Shown: positions 9,338 to 19,235, counted from the first letter of the stretch. The stretch: 64,000 nt of DNA from Xylophilus ampelinus (GCF_003217575.1 NZ_QJTC01000006.1:86108-150107), one strand, 5' to 3'. The notes: generated by a model from the letters alone, not told the origin. Numbers and translations: made by a program.

Positions 9338-10299
9338 CGGGCCAGGGCCTCCAGGCAGCGCCGTTGGTGGGCCGCGCCGTGCGCCGGCGCGATCTGCAGG
9401 CCCGGCAGCCGCAGGCCGTAGGGCACACCCAGCCGCTCGGCCTGCTGCACCCAGGAGCACAGGCGCGAGAGCCGGGTCTCCATGTCGGTCGTGCCGGCTT
9501 GCGCATGGTCGAGCCAGAGGTCCTGCTGCTGCGACTGGTGGGTGTCGCGGCTCACCAGGTCGTCGGTGCCCGCGGCGATGGCGCGGGCCGCTTTCTTCCA
9601 CACCACCAGCCGCACCGGGTCGCCGCGCTGGTAGGCGCGCACCCCGTCGATCTCGCCCGGCCCGTGGGCATGCATCTGCAGCGCGGCTGTGCCGGCGCGC
9701 GGCTCGCCGGTGGGCAGCGGCGGCGGCGGCAGTTCGGGCGCCGGGTAGACCAGCACCTCGGACGCCGGCCGCCAGAGCGCCCAGACCCGGAAGCTGCCGA
9801 TCGGGAAGCGCGTCTCGGCCGTCACCGGCGGCACCGGGTGGATGCCGCGCGCGGGCGCCTCGAAGGCGATGCGCACCGTGGCCTGGCCGCCGGCCGGCAC
9901 GTCGGTCCAGGCGCGGGCGTCGCTGCCCTGCACCGCGAGGGACACCGCATGCCGTGGGGTGGCGCGCTCGCTGGCCAACTGCACTTCCAGCGTGGCGGCG
10001 CTGCCGGCGAAGGCGGGCTCGGGCGGCACCAGGTGCAGCGTCAGGCCGCGCAGGGTGCCGTGGCCCAGGTGCATGCCGACCAAGGCGGCGCCGGCCAGCA
10101 GGAAGGTGAGCAGGTAGCCCAGGTTCAGTTCGAAATTGATCGACGCCACCAGCAGCACCAGCAGCGTGGCCGCCAGCGCCAGGCCGGCGCGCGAGGGCAG
10201 GATGTAGACGTTGCGCTGCGTCAGCACCTGCGTGTCCTGCCGCGGCAGCCGCGCCAGGAACCAGGCGTTGACGCGGCCGGTGCGGGGCTGCTTGGTCAT
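9331..10299 (-). CDS. DUF58 domain protein
   Basis: A 322-residue protein with two N-terminal membrane segments (LALAATLLVLLVASINF and LGYLLTFLLAGAALVGM), a beta-rich middle part, and the DUF58 signature region around EIDGVRAYQRGDPVRLVVWKKAAR. DUF58 proteins are coded with MoxR ATPases and transglutaminase-like proteins and are thought to act with the ATPase in assembling or activating partner complexes. It sits between those two genes here, seven bases from the MoxR stop and overlapping the transglutaminase start. The start at 10299 gives the expected basic N-terminus before the first membrane helix. Confidence 0.9.
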   Translation of the reverse strand: MTKQPRTGRVNAWFLARLPRQDTQVLTQRNVYILPSRAGLALAATLLVLLVASINFELNLGYLLTFLLAGAALVGMHLGHGTLRGLTLHLVPPEPAFAGSAATLEVQLASERATPRHAVSLAVQGSDARAWTDVPAGGQATVRIAFEAPARGIHPVPPVTAETRFPIGSFRVWALWRPASEVLVYPAPELPPPPLPTGEPRAGTAALQMHAHGPGEIDGVRAYQRGDPVRLVVWKKAARAIAAGTDDLVSRDTHQSQQQDLWLDHAQAGTTDMETRLSRLCSWVQQAERLGVPYGLRLPGLQIAPAHGAAHQRRCLEALARC

Positions 10300-10306
10300 G
10301 GCCGTA

Positions 10307-11227
<921 letters not shown>

Positions 11228-11274
11228 AGGGCACCGACGTTAGCTGAAAAAAGAGGACGCCAGTCCGAAGAGAC

Positions 11275-12228
11275 GTGAATAAAACAGGCTACTTCACCCA
11301 TAAGGACTGCTGGAAGCACGACATGGGCGCCGGGCACCCCGAGTGCGCGGCCCGGCTCGATGCGATCGAGGACCGCCTGCTGCTGACCGGCGTGGCCGAT
11401 GCGCTGGAGCGCCGCGAGGCGCCGCTGGCCAGCCAGTCCCAGATCGTCCGCGCCCACCCGGTGGCGCACCTCGACCGGCTGCGCGGCATGACCGACCGCC
11501 TGGCCGAGGACGTCGCCGCCGGCGGCCCCGAGCATACCGCGATCGATCCCGACACCCGCCTCAACCTCCACACCGTCGATGCCGCCCTGCGCGCGGCCGG
11601 TGCCGCGGTGGCCGCCACCGACGCGGTGCTGTCGGGCGAACTGGAAAACGCCTTCTGCGCGGTGCGCCCGCCGGGCCACCATGCGGAGGCCGCCAGGGCG
11701 ATGGGCTTCTGCTTCTTCAACAACGTGGCGGTGGCGGCGCGGCATGCGCTGGAGGTGCACCACCTCGGGCGCGTCGCGATCGTCGACTTCGACGTGCACC
11801 ACGGCAACGGCACCGAGAACATCTTCGCCGGCGACGACCGGGTGCTGATGGTCGGCATCTTCCAGCATCCGCTCTATCCGTTTTCCGGTACCGACCACCC
11901 GGCCCCCAATATGCTCAACCTGCCGGTGCCGGCCTATACCCGCGGCATGGATGTGCGCGAACTGATCGAGATGATGTGGATCCCGCGGCTCGAAGCGTTC
12001 GAGCCCGAGATGGTGTTCGTCAGCGCCGGCTTCGACGCCCACCGCGAGGACGACCTTGGCCAGCTCGGCCTGACCGACCAGGATTTCGCCTGGATCACCG
12101 GCCGGGTCAAGGACATCGCCCGGCGCTACGCGCGGGGTCGCATCGTCTCGTGCCTGGAGGGCGGCTACCACCTAGACGCGCTGGCACGCAGCGTCGAGCA
12201 GCACATCCGGGTCCTGGCCGACATCTGA
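11275..12228 (+). CDS. Histone deacetylase/acetylpolyamine amidohydrolase family protein
   Basis: A zinc-dependent deacetylase of 317 residues, full length for bacterial class II-like enzymes. Visible motifs: RPPGHHA (His-His charge relay), GFCFFNNVAVAA, DFDVHHGNGT (zinc Asp and His), SAGFDAH (second zinc Asp) and EGGYH. The natural substrate cannot be read from sequence; acetylated polyamines, proteins or small molecules are all possible. The start is a GTG at 11275 with a weak purine-rich site (GAAGAGA) close upstream; the residues after it (NKTGYFTHKDCWKHDMGAGHPE) align with the usual family N-terminus. Confidence 0.92.
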   Translation: MNKTGYFTHKDCWKHDMGAGHPECAARLDAIEDRLLLTGVADALERREAPLASQSQIVRAHPVAHLDRLRGMTDRLAEDVAAGGPEHTAIDPDTRLNLHTVDAALRAAGAAVAATDAVLSGELENAFCAVRPPGHHAEAARAMGFCFFNNVAVAARHALEVHHLGRVAIVDFDVHHGNGTENIFAGDDRVLMVGIFQHPLYPFSGTDHPAPNMLNLPVPAYTRGMDVRELIEMMWIPRLEAFEPEMVFVSAGFDAHREDDLGQLGLTDQDFAWITGRVKDIARRYARGRIVSCLEGGYHLDALARSVEQHIRVLADI

Positions 12229-12395
12229 GGCGGGAAGCCCGGCGTCGGCGCATGCCGGCGTGCCGCGCGCAGGGGTGGAAACATGAGGGTACATGCCCTG
12301 CCGCGGCCTCTCTATAATGAAAAAAGAACGACCGTGCTTTTGTATGCCCCGGCGCCGGTCGCCCCCGATGGGCGCAGGTCGATCGTCCGTGTTTG

Positions 12396-12413
12396 GTTAA
12401 GTGGACGCTTAAC
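12396..12413. promoter_or_regulatory. Inverted repeat upstream of etfBA (candidate operator)
   Basis: GTTAAG-N6-CTTAAC, a perfect 6-bp inverted repeat with a 6-bp spacer, 69 bases before etfB. A TAGAAT at 12430-12435 could be the -10 box, which would put the repeat over the -35 region. Size and position suit a TetR- or GntR-type repressor; the regulator is not identified. In the rest of the 253-base gap there is a TATAAT at 12313 without a convincing -35. Confidence 0.45.
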
Positions 12414-12481
12414 GAAACGCGGATGTGCATAGAATCGATCGCATATCCCCGATTCCCACCATCCTCACAGGAGCCGCAGCA

Positions 12482-13231
12482 ATGAAGGTTTTGGTCCCCG
12501 TCAAGCGGGTAGTCGACTACAACGTGAAAGTCCGTGTGAAATCCGACGGCAGCGGCGTGGACATCGCCAACGTCAAGATGAGCATGAACCCCTTCGACGA
12601 GATCGCGGTAGAGGAAGCGGTGCGCCTGAAGGAAAAGGGCATCGTCACCGAGATCGTCGCGGTCAGCTGCGGTGACACCAAATGCCAGGAAACCCTGCGC
12701 ACCGCGATGGCCATCGGCGCCGACCGCGGCATCCTGGTCGAGACCACCGCCGAGCTGCAGCCCCTGGCCGTCGCCAAGCTGCTGAAGGCACTGGTCGACA
12801 AGGAGCAGCCTCAGCTGGTCATCCTCGGCAAGCAGGCAATCGACGACGACAGCAACCAGACCGGCCAGATGCTGGCCGCGCTCGCCGACCTGCCGCAGGC
12901 CACCTTCGCCAGCAAGGTCGAAGCGACCGCGGACAAGGTCACGGTCACCCGCGAAGTCGACGGCGGTCTGGAAACCATCGCGCTGACCCTGCCCGCGATC
13001 GTCACCACCGACCTGCGCCTCAACGAGCCCCGCTACGTCACCTTGCCCAACATCATGAAGGCCAAGAAGAAGCAGCTCGACGTCGTCAGGCCCGAGGACC
13101 TGGGCGTAGACGTGACGCCCCGCCTGAAGACCCTCAAGGTTTCCGAGCCACCGAAGCGCGGCGCCGGCATCAAGGTGCCCGACGTCGCCACGCTGGTGAA
13201 CAAGCTCAAGACCGAAGCCAAAGTGATTTGA
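12482..13231 (+). CDS. etfB: Electron transfer flavoprotein, beta subunit
   Basis: A 249-residue beta subunit that with EtfA carries electrons from acyl-CoA dehydrogenases to ETF:ubiquinone oxidoreductase. Typical segments: [20 protein letters not shown] at the start, [19 protein letters not shown], the AMP-binding region [16 protein letters not shown], and the C-terminal [10 protein letters not shown]. Length and both ends match the family. AGGAG lies nine bases before the ATG. etfA begins 17 bases after the stop, and an acyl-CoA dehydrogenase gene, a likely electron donor, follows. Confidence 0.97.
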   Translation: MKVLVPVKRVVDYNVKVRVKSDGSGVDIANVKMSMNPFDEIAVEEAVRLKEKGIVTEIVAVSCGDTKCQETLRTAMAIGADRGILVETTAELQPLAVAKLLKALVDKEQPQLVILGKQAIDDDSNQTGQMLAALADLPQATFASKVEATADKVTVTREVDGGLETIALTLPAIVTTDLRLNEPRYVTLPNIMKAKKKQLDVVRPEDLGVDVTPRLKTLKVSEPPKRGAGIKVPDVATLVNKLKTEAKVI

Positions 13232-13248
13232 GGAAGAGAGAAAACAAC

Positions 13249-14193
13249 ATGAGCGCACTCGTCATCGCGGAACACGACAACCAGTCGATCAAGCCCTCCA
13301 CCCTCAACACCGTGACCGCCGCCATCGCCTGCGACGCCGACGTGCACCTGCTGGTGGCCGGCGCCGGCGCCCAGGCCGCGGCCGACGCCGCCGCCAGGAT
13401 CGCGGGCGTGACCAAGGTCATTCTGGCCGACGGCCCGAGCCTGGCCGAAGGCCTGGCCGAGAACGTCGCGGCGCAGGTGCTGGCCCTGGCGGGAAACGGG
13501 GCCGGCAGCTACGGCCACATCCTGTTCCCGGCCACCGCCGCGGGCAAGAACGTCGCGCCGCGCGTGGCCGCCAGGCTCGACGCCGCGCAGATCAGCGACA
13601 TCACCAAGGTCGACAGCCCCGACACCTTCGAGCGCCCGATCTACGCCGGCAACGCCATCGCCACCGTGCAGAGCGCCGACAAGACCAAGGTCATCACCGT
13701 GCGCACCACCGGCTTCGACCCGGCGGCGGCCGAAGGCGGCAGCGCGACGGTCGAGAAGGCCGAGGCCGTGGCCGACAGCGGCAAAAGCAGCTTCGTCGGC
13801 CGCGAAGTCACCAAGAGCGACCGTCCGGATCTCACCGCCGCCAAGATCATCGTCTCGGGTGGCCGGGCACTCGGCAGCGCCGAGAAGTTCGACGAGGTGC
13901 TGACGCCGCTGGCCGACAAGCTCAACGCCGGCCTGGGCGCGAGCCGCGCCGCGGTCGATGCGGGCTACGCGCCCAACGACTGGCAGGTGGGCCAGACCGG
14001 CAAGATCGTGGCGCCGCAGCTCTACATCGCCGCCGGCATCTCGGGCGCGATCCAGCACCTGGCCGGCATGAAGGACTCCAAGGTGATCGTCGCGATCAAC
14101 AAGGATGCCGAGGCGCCGATCTTCTCGGTGGCCGACTACGGCCTGGAGGCCGACCTTTTCGTGGCGGTGCCGGAACTGGTCGCCGCGCTCTGA
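13249..14193 (+). CDS. etfA: Electron transfer flavoprotein, alpha subunit
   Basis: A 314-residue subunit that binds the redox-active FAD. The C-terminal FAD-binding domain shows [35 protein letters not shown] and [20 protein letters not shown], followed by [17 protein letters not shown], all conserved in ETF alpha. The N-terminal domain is shorter and more variable, as usual. AGGAAGAGAG lies just upstream of the ATG at 13249. It is coupled to etfB and ends with a rho-independent terminator. Confidence 0.97.
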   Translation: MSALVIAEHDNQSIKPSTLNTVTAAIACDADVHLLVAGAGAQAAADAAARIAGVTKVILADGPSLAEGLAENVAAQVLALAGNGAGSYGHILFPATAAGKNVAPRVAARLDAAQISDITKVDSPDTFERPIYAGNAIATVQSADKTKVITVRTTGFDPAAAEGGSATVEKAEAVADSGKSSFVGREVTKSDRPDLTAAKIIVSGGRALGSAEKFDEVLTPLADKLNAGLGASRAAVDAGYAPNDWQVGQTGKIVAPQLYIAAGISGAIQHLAGMKDSKVIVAINKDAEAPIFSVADYGLEADLFVAVPELVAAL

Positions 14194-14207
14194 CGCTCTA
14201 CGCTCCG

Positions 14208-14232
14208 AACGGCGTTCCTAGACGCCGTTTTC
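14208..14232 (+). terminator. Rho-independent terminator after etfA
   Basis: A stem of ACGGCGT and ACGCCGT around a 6-base loop, followed by TTTT, 15 bases after the etfA stop. It separates etfBA from the acyl-CoA dehydrogenase gene. Confidence 0.75.
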
Positions 14233-14304
14233 CACCCGCCGGCCCTCCGCCATGACAATGCCCCGAGCGGCCGCCGGTCGCACGGGCGCAACCAGGACAA
14301 GCCC

Positions 14305-16125
14305 GTGAGCTACCAGGCACCCCTCCAAGACATGCTGTTCAACCTCGAGCACCTGGCGCAGATCGAGCAGATCGCCGCGCTGCCGGGCTTCGAGGATGCG
14401 GGCCTCGACACCGCACGCGCGGTGCTCGAGGAATGCGGCCGCTTCAACCACGACGTGGTCGCGCCGCTCAACCGTGTCGGCGACACCGACCCGTCGTTCT
14501 GGAAGAACGGCGCGGTCATCGCCACGCCCGGCTTCAAGGAGGCGTTCAGGCAGTACGCCGAGGGCGGTTGGCAGGGCTTGCAGCACCCGGCCGACGTCGG
14601 CGGGCAGGGCTTGCCCAAGGCCATCGGCGCGGCCTGCGTCGAAATGCTCAACTCGGCCAACCTGAGCTTCGCGCTGTGCCCGCTGCTCTCCGACGGCGCG
14701 ATCGAGGCGCTGCTGACCGCCGGCAGCGAGCAGCTCAAGTCGGTCTACCTGGAGAAGCTGGTCGGCGGCCGATGGACCGGCACGATGAACCTGACCGAGC
14801 CGCAGGCCGGCAGCGACCTGTCGCTGGTGCGCACCAAGGCGCAGCCGCAGGACGACGGCAGCTACAAGGTCTCGGGCACCAAGATCTACATCACCTGGGG
14901 CGAGCACGACATGTCCGAGAACATCGTCCATCTGGTGCTGGCCCGGGTGGCCGGCGCGCCGGAGGGCGTCAAGGGCATCAGCCTGTTCGTCTGCCCCAAG
15001 TTCCTGGTCGAGGCAGACGGCAGCCTGGGCGCCCGCAACGACGTGCGGTGCATCAGCATCGAGCACAAGATGGGCATCAGGGCCAGCCCCACCGCGGTGC
15101 TGCAGTTCGGCGACGGCCTCGCGGCGAGCATTGCGGACAGCGCCGGGCCCGGTGCCGTGGGCTACCTGGTCGGCGAGGAGAACCGTGGCCTGGAGTACAT
15201 GTTCATCATGATGAACGCGGCCCGCTTCGCCGTCGGCGTGCAGGGCGTGGCGGTGGCCGAGCGGGCCTACCAGAAGGCGGCGGCCTATGCCCGGGACCGG
15301 GTGCAGGGGCGTACGGTCGACGGCTCGCTGCCGCACAGCGCGACCATCGTCCACCACCCCGACGTGCGCCGCATGCTGATGACGATGCGCGCCTTCACCG
15401 AAGGCTGCCGCGCGATGGCGACCGCCGCCGCCGCCGCCCACGACGCCGCCCACCACGGCACCGACGCCGACAGCCGCGCGCAGCACCAGGCCTTCTACGA
15501 ATTCCTGGTGCCGCTGGTCAAGGGCTTCTCGACCGAGATGAGCCTGGAGGTCACCTCCCTCGGCGTGCAGGTGCACGGCGGCATGGGCTTCATCGAGGAA
15601 ACCGGCGCCGCGCAGTACTACCGCGACGCCAGGATCCTCACCATCTACGAAGGCACCACCGCGATCCAGGCCAACGACCTGGTCGGCCGCAAGACGGCGC
15701 GCGACGGAGGCCGCACCGCCCGCGCCATCGCGGCCCGGATCGAGCAGACCGAGGCCGCGCTGGCCGCCCGCGCCAGCGACGCCGCGGCCGAGGTGCTGCG
15801 CCACCTGCACGCGGCGCGCCTGGCCTACCTGGACGTAGTCGGCTTCGTGGTCGACAACGCCCGCGCCACGCCCAACGAGGTCTTCGCCGGCTCGGTGCCC
15901 TACCTGATGCTGGCCGGCAACCTGGTCGCCGGCTGGCAGCTGGCGCGCGCGCTGTTGGTGGCCGAGGACGGTCTCGCCCGGGACGAGAACACCGCCTTCG
16001 TGCGGGCGAAGATCGCCACCGCGCGTTTCTACGCCGGCCACATCCTCACCCGCGCGCCGGGCCTGCGCGACAGCATCGTCGACGGCGCGGCCAGCGTGTT
16101 GGCGATGCCGCTCGATGCATTCTGA
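14305..16125 (+). CDS. Acyl-CoA dehydrogenase, long (DmdC-like) subfamily
   Basis: A flavin enzyme of 606 residues that introduces an alpha,beta double bond into acyl-CoA and passes electrons to ETF. The middle domain shows MNLTEPQAGSDLSLVRTKA and YKVSGTKIYITWGEHD; the helical domain shows VQVHGGMGFIEETGAAQYYRDARILTIYEGTTAIQ and NDLVGRKT. Length and the extra C-terminal helical domain place it with the ~600-residue DmdC/FadE-like enzymes, not the 380-residue short-chain ones. Substrate chain is unknown. The start is a GTG at 14305 with AGGA eight bases upstream. etfBA lies directly upstream and is the likely electron acceptor. Confidence 0.93.
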   Translation: MSYQAPLQDMLFNLEHLAQIEQIAALPGFEDAGLDTARAVLEECGRFNHDVVAPLNRVGDTDPSFWKNGAVIATPGFKEAFRQYAEGGWQGLQHPADVGGQGLPKAIGAACVEMLNSANLSFALCPLLSDGAIEALLTAGSEQLKSVYLEKLVGGRWTGTMNLTEPQAGSDLSLVRTKAQPQDDGSYKVSGTKIYITWGEHDMSENIVHLVLARVAGAPEGVKGISLFVCPKFLVEADGSLGARNDVRCISIEHKMGIRASPTAVLQFGDGLAASIADSAGPGAVGYLVGEENRGLEYMFIMMNAARFAVGVQGVAVAERAYQKAAAYARDRVQGRTVDGSLPHSATIVHHPDVRRMLMTMRAFTEGCRAMATAAAAAHDAAHHGTDADSRAQHQAFYEFLVPLVKGFSTEMSLEVTSLGVQVHGGMGFIEETGAAQYYRDARILTIYEGTTAIQANDLVGRKTARDGGRTARAIAARIEQTEAALAARASDAAAEVLRHLHAARLAYLDVVGFVVDNARATPNEVFAGSVPYLMLAGNLVAGWQLARALLVAEDGLARDENTAFVRAKIATARFYAGHILTRAPGLRDSIVDGAASVLAMPLDAF

Positions 16126-16133
16126 TCGGCAGA

Positions 16134-16200
16134 TGCTATAAAAAACATAGCTGGTGGTCGGTGCCGCATGCCGGCTGCAGCCCTTTTTTATCCATAAAAG
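16134..16200 (+). repeat. Dispersed 67-nt intergenic repeat, copy B
   Basis: A full-length copy: a TGCTAT...ATAGC hairpin, a GC-rich middle ending GCCGGCTGCAG, then a T-run (CCCTTTTTTAT) and an A-rich end. It fills the gap between the acyl-CoA dehydrogenase and nitronate monooxygenase genes and ends seven bases before the latter's ATG, so its A-rich end (AAAAG) contributes to that ribosome binding site. Confidence 0.8.
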
Positions 16201-16206
16201 AGACCC

Positions 16207-17160
16207 ATGCCCCACATTCCCGCGCCCCTCGACCGCCTGACGCTGCCCGTCATCGCCTCGCCGCTGTTCATCATCAGCAATCCGCAGCTGGTGATCGCCC
16301 AGTGCACCGCGGGCGTGGTCGGCGCGATGCCCGCCCTCAACGCCCGCCCGGCGGCGCAGCTCGACGACTGGCTGGCCGAGATCACCGAGGGCCTCGCCGC
16401 CTGGGACCGCGCCCATCCCCACCGGCCCGCCGCGCCGTTCGCGATCAACCAGATCGTGCATAAGAGCAACGACCGGCTCGACCACGACATGGAACTGGTC
16501 GCCAGGTACAAGGTGCCGCTGGTCATCACCTCTTTGGGCGCTCGTACCGACGTGAACGAGGCGATCCACGCCTACGGCGGCGTGGTGATGCACGACGTCA
16601 TCAACAACGCCTTCGCCCACAAGGCGATCGAGAAGGGCGCCGACGGCCTGATCGCGGTGGCGGCCGGCGCCGGCGGCCACGCGGGGGTGAAGAGCCCGTT
16701 CGCCCTGGTCCAGGAGATCCGCCAGTGGTTCGACGGCCCGGTGGCGCTCAGCGGCGCCATCGCCACCGGCGGCGCGGTGTTGGCGGCCCAGGCGATGGGC
16801 GCCGACTTCGCCTACATCGGCTCGGCCTTCATCGCGACCGACGAGGCGCGCGCCAGCGACGCCTACAAGCAGGCGATCGTCGACGGCGACTCGGACGACG
16901 TGGTCTACAGCAACCTCTTCACCGGCGTGCACGGCAACTACCTGGCGCCCTCGATCGTGGCCGCCGGCCTCGACCCCGCCAACCTGCCGCAGAGCGACCC
17001 GAGCAAGATGAACTTCGGCGGCGATGCGAAGAAGGCCTGGAAGGACATCTGGGGCTGCGGCCAGGGCATCGGCGCGGTCGACAAGGTAGTGCCCGCCGCC
17101 GAGCTGGTCGCGCGGCTGCGCAGCGAGTACCAGGCCGCCCGCGGCCGGTTGCTGGGCTAG
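16207..17160 (+). CDS. Nitronate monooxygenase (2-nitropropane dioxygenase family)
   Basis: An FMN-dependent TIM-barrel oxygenase of 317 residues that oxidises alkyl nitronates such as 3-nitropropionate. Visible family elements: the N-terminal LPVIASPLFIISNPQLVIAQ, GALPAL-like GAMPALNARP, the loop VAAGAGGHAG that binds FMN phosphate, SGAIATGGAVLAAQAMGADFAYIGSAFIAT, and the C-terminal KDIWGCGQGIGAV. The close relatives in this family include proteins of unproven substrate, so the activity is inferred. The product is complete and soluble. Confidence 0.88.
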   Translation: MPHIPAPLDRLTLPVIASPLFIISNPQLVIAQCTAGVVGAMPALNARPAAQLDDWLAEITEGLAAWDRAHPHRPAAPFAINQIVHKSNDRLDHDMELVARYKVPLVITSLGARTDVNEAIHAYGGVVMHDVINNAFAHKAIEKGADGLIAVAAGAGGHAGVKSPFALVQEIRQWFDGPVALSGAIATGGAVLAAQAMGADFAYIGSAFIATDEARASDAYKQAIVDGDSDDVVYSNLFTGVHGNYLAPSIVAAGLDPANLPQSDPSKMNFGGDAKKAWKDIWGCGQGIGAVDKVVPAAELVARLRSEYQAARGRLLG

Positions 17161-17242
17161 TCGCCCACGCAGCTCGTCACCCGTTTGCGCCGCGCGGCGT
17201 CCCGCACGCCGGCATCCTCTTATCCCGTCAGATCCGTTTCCC

Positions 17243-18433
17243 ATGACTTCATCCGTTTTTCGCACCGCGCTCGTGCTCGGCCTGCTCTCGGCCATCGGCC
17301 CGTTCGCGATCGACATGTACCTGCCGGCACTGCCCTCCATCGGCCAGGCGCTGGGGGCCGACGCCGGCGCGGTGCAGATGAGCCTGATGGCGTTCTTCAT
17401 CTCGCTCGGCCTGGGTCAGATCGTCTACGGGCCGGTTTCCGACATGGTCGGCCGCCGCGCGCCGCTGGTGGTGGGCCTGATGCTGTTCGGCGCCGGCAGC
17501 GTCGGTTGCGCGCTGGCCACCGACGTGCACACGCTGATCGGCTTTCGCTTCCTGCAGGGCCTGGGCGCCTGCGCCGGCATGGTGGTGCCCCGCGCCGTGG
17601 TGCGCGACCTGCACACCGGCCCCGACGCGGCACGGCTGATGTCGCTGCTGATGCTGGTCTTCAGCGTCTCGCCGATCCTGGCGCCGCTCACCGGCAGCCT
17701 GCTGATCGAGGCGGCCGGCTGGCGCGCGGTGTTCTGGGCGGTGACCGCCGCGGCCATCGCCGGCCTGGCGCTGATCGCCACCGGCCTGCCCGAGACCCGG
17801 CCGCCCGCCCAGCGGGTGGAGAGCAGCGTCGGCAGCGCCCTGGCCGCATACGGCCTGCTGCTGCGCGATACGCACTTCCTGGGGCTGGTGTTCATCGGCG
17901 CCTTCGGCATCTCGGGCTTCTTCGCATACCTGGCCAACTCGTCCTTCGTGCTGATCGAGCACTACGGCCTGAGCCCGCGGATGTACAGCATCGCCTTCTC
18001 GGTGAACGCGGTGTCGTTCATCGGCGCGTCGCAGTTCACCGGCCGGCTGACGGCCCGCTTCGGCCTGGTACCGGTGGTGCGATTCGCCGTGGCCGGCTAT
18101 GCGGCCACGATGCTGGCGGGCTTGGCGGTGCACTTGGCGGGTGTCGACCACCTGTTGGTGATGGCCGCGCTGCTTTTCGTCGGCTACGGGTTCCTGGGCC
18201 TGGTGGTGCCCACCACCGCGGTGCTGGCGCTGGACGCCCACGGCAGCATCGCCGGCACCGCCTCGGCGCTGATGGGCACCCTGCAGTTCGCGACCGGCGC
18301 GGTGGTGATCGCGGTGGTGGGGCTGTTCGTGGACGGTACGGCGCGGCCGATGCTGGCAGGTATCGCTGCCTGTGCCGTGCTGGCGGCGGTGGTGGCACGG
18401 TGCACTTTGTCGAGGACCGCCGCGGACCGATAG
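17243..18433 (+). CDS. Bcr/CflA-family MFS drug:H+ antiporter
   Basis: A 12-helix inner-membrane exporter of 396 residues. The N-terminal helix with AIGPFAIDMYLPALPSI is the Bcr/CflA hallmark; MFS motif A is GPVSDMVGRRAPLVVG between helices 2 and 3, and the antiporter motif region RAVVRDLHTGPDAARLMSLLMLVFSVSPILAPLTG follows in helices 4-5. Such proteins export bicyclomycin, chloramphenicol and other compounds. No local regulator is visible. It is the last housekeeping-type gene before the effector candidates. Confidence 0.93.
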   Translation: MTSSVFRTALVLGLLSAIGPFAIDMYLPALPSIGQALGADAGAVQMSLMAFFISLGLGQIVYGPVSDMVGRRAPLVVGLMLFGAGSVGCALATDVHTLIGFRFLQGLGACAGMVVPRAVVRDLHTGPDAARLMSLLMLVFSVSPILAPLTGSLLIEAAGWRAVFWAVTAAAIAGLALIATGLPETRPPAQRVESSVGSALAAYGLLLRDTHFLGLVFIGAFGISGFFAYLANSSFVLIEHYGLSPRMYSIAFSVNAVSFIGASQFTGRLTARFGLVPVVRFAVAGYAATMLAGLAVHLAGVDHLLVMAALLFVGYGFLGLVVPTTAVLALDAHGSIAGTASALMGTLQFATGAVVIAVVGLFVDGTARPMLAGIAACAVLAAVVARCTLSRTAADR

Positions 18434-18596
18434 GCCGCGCCGAATGGCGCAGGCGCGGACGGCACGACCGCTGCCCCGAGCCCGACGATCTGCGTGCCGC
18501 GCGGGTCGTCCCACGGCGAGCGGCATATCGGCGATCCGTTCCCTGCATTCGCTTGCCGAGGGGCCGTGCCGCACACAACGGGTTTCATTCTGGTTT

Positions 18597-18621
18597 TTCG
18601 CATTCCGGCGCGGCGATTCGC
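18597..18621 (+). promoter_or_regulatory. Perfect PIP box upstream of the first small effector candidate
   Basis: TTCGC (18597-18601), exactly 15 bases, TTCGC (18617-18621), 63 bases upstream of the ATG at 18685. A -10 element would be expected around 18652-18657, where the sequence is AT-rich (TAAAAA) but not a clean YANNNT. The rest of the gap from 18434 shows nothing else recognised. Confidence 0.85.
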
Positions 18622-18646
18622 ACACCGGCATTACCTGGCGGTTTTA

Positions 18647-18690
18647 TCCCATAAAAAACTTCTTTTGATCGAAAGGAGTTTTTTATGGGA
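18647..18690 (+). promoter_or_regulatory. Long hairpin enclosing the ribosome binding site and start codon
   Basis: Arms TCCCATAAAAAACT (18647-18660) and AGTTTTTTATGGGA (18677-18690) are perfectly complementary, and the bases between them continue to pair with two G-U wobbles down to a GATC centre. As RNA this would be a stem of about 20 pairs that buries both the AAGGAG Shine-Dalgarno sequence and the AUG of the 18685 gene. Its left arm lies where the -10 of the PIP promoter is expected, so only transcripts starting upstream would fold fully. Confidence 0.75.
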
Positions 18691-19149
18691 AACATATGTG
18701 CAGGAGGCGTGTCTTCCAATGTCCGTTCGCCGACTGGCCTATCCGATATATCCCAGGATACGGTGCTGGGCGGTTCGAATTCGATGCCCGGGCGTGGAGG
18801 CCCTCTTCGAAATCTTCGCCGCCGAACGGTGAACTCGCCAGAGCTTGATACGGAAAATCTCCTTGCAAGGGCCGACGCGTTATATAACGTCGTGAACCAA
18901 CTTCTAACCCGTGGAAATAGCATGGTGGCGAGCCCCGAGCTGGCGCTGATTTTAGGCCCTGCGTATGAGTTGCAGGGTGAAATCGCGGCGGCGCGGGTCA
19001 TGGGTCTGAACGAAAATGATCTGAATATATTAACCCTGAGAGCAGATGACCTTCGAGAGCAAATGGCGGCATTCGAACGCACACCTCCCGATAGCGGAAG
19101 GTCGTCGCCCGAATGGGATTCGATTGAATATCCTGCCACAGGTCGTTGA
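18685..19149 (+). CDS. Small effector candidate with acylation-like N-terminus, paralogue 1
   Basis: A 154-residue protein of no family I recognise. It begins MGNICAGG: after Met removal, Gly2 with Asn3 and Cys5 is the type of N-terminus that plant N-myristoyltransferase and palmitoyl transferases modify in membrane-targeted effectors. The first ~50 residues are Ser/Gly/Arg-rich; residues ~52-132 are helical; it ends with SIEYPATGR. It shares blocks with the protein at 19299: AYELQGE (93-99), GLNEN (107-111) and EYP (148-150). AAGGAG lies six bases before the ATG. A perfect PIP box and a long hairpin precede it. GC content is visibly below that of the neighbours. An effector role is inference. 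Confidence 0.72.
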   Translation: MGNICAGGVSSNVRSPTGLSDISQDTVLGGSNSMPGRGGPLRNLRRRTVNSPELDTENLLARADALYNVVNQLLTRGNSMVASPELALILGPAYELQGEIAAARVMGLNENDLNILTLRADDLREQMAAFERTPPDSGRSSPEWDSIEYPATGR

Positions 19150-19210
19150 TCGGATCCACGATCCTGGCGCAGATCGTAGCGCGGGTCTTGCGCACAGGTT
19201 TCGGTCTTGT

Positions 19211-19235
19211 TTCGAATTCTGCCACGGCGCTTCGC
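19211..19235 (+). promoter_or_regulatory. Near-perfect PIP box upstream of the second small effector candidate
   Basis: TTCGA (19211-19215), exactly 15 bases, TTCGC (19231-19235); the only deviation is A for C at the end of the first half-site. The gene's ATG is 64 bases downstream, the same distance as for the first paralogue. An AT-rich stretch (GATAAAAAT, 19265-19273) is at the expected -10 distance. Confidence 0.65.

Noticed and set aside
12313..12318. Perfect TATAAT upstream of etfB
   Set aside because: No acceptable -35 at 16-18 bases upstream and it is far from the gene; the TAGAAT at 12430 with the inverted repeat is a better candidate.
14218..17400. Long open frame of about 1060 codons on the minus strand
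   Set aside because: It lies wholly opposite the acyl-CoA dehydrogenase and nitronate monooxygenase genes and has the composition of an antisense frame in GC-rich DNA, with no recognisable domain.
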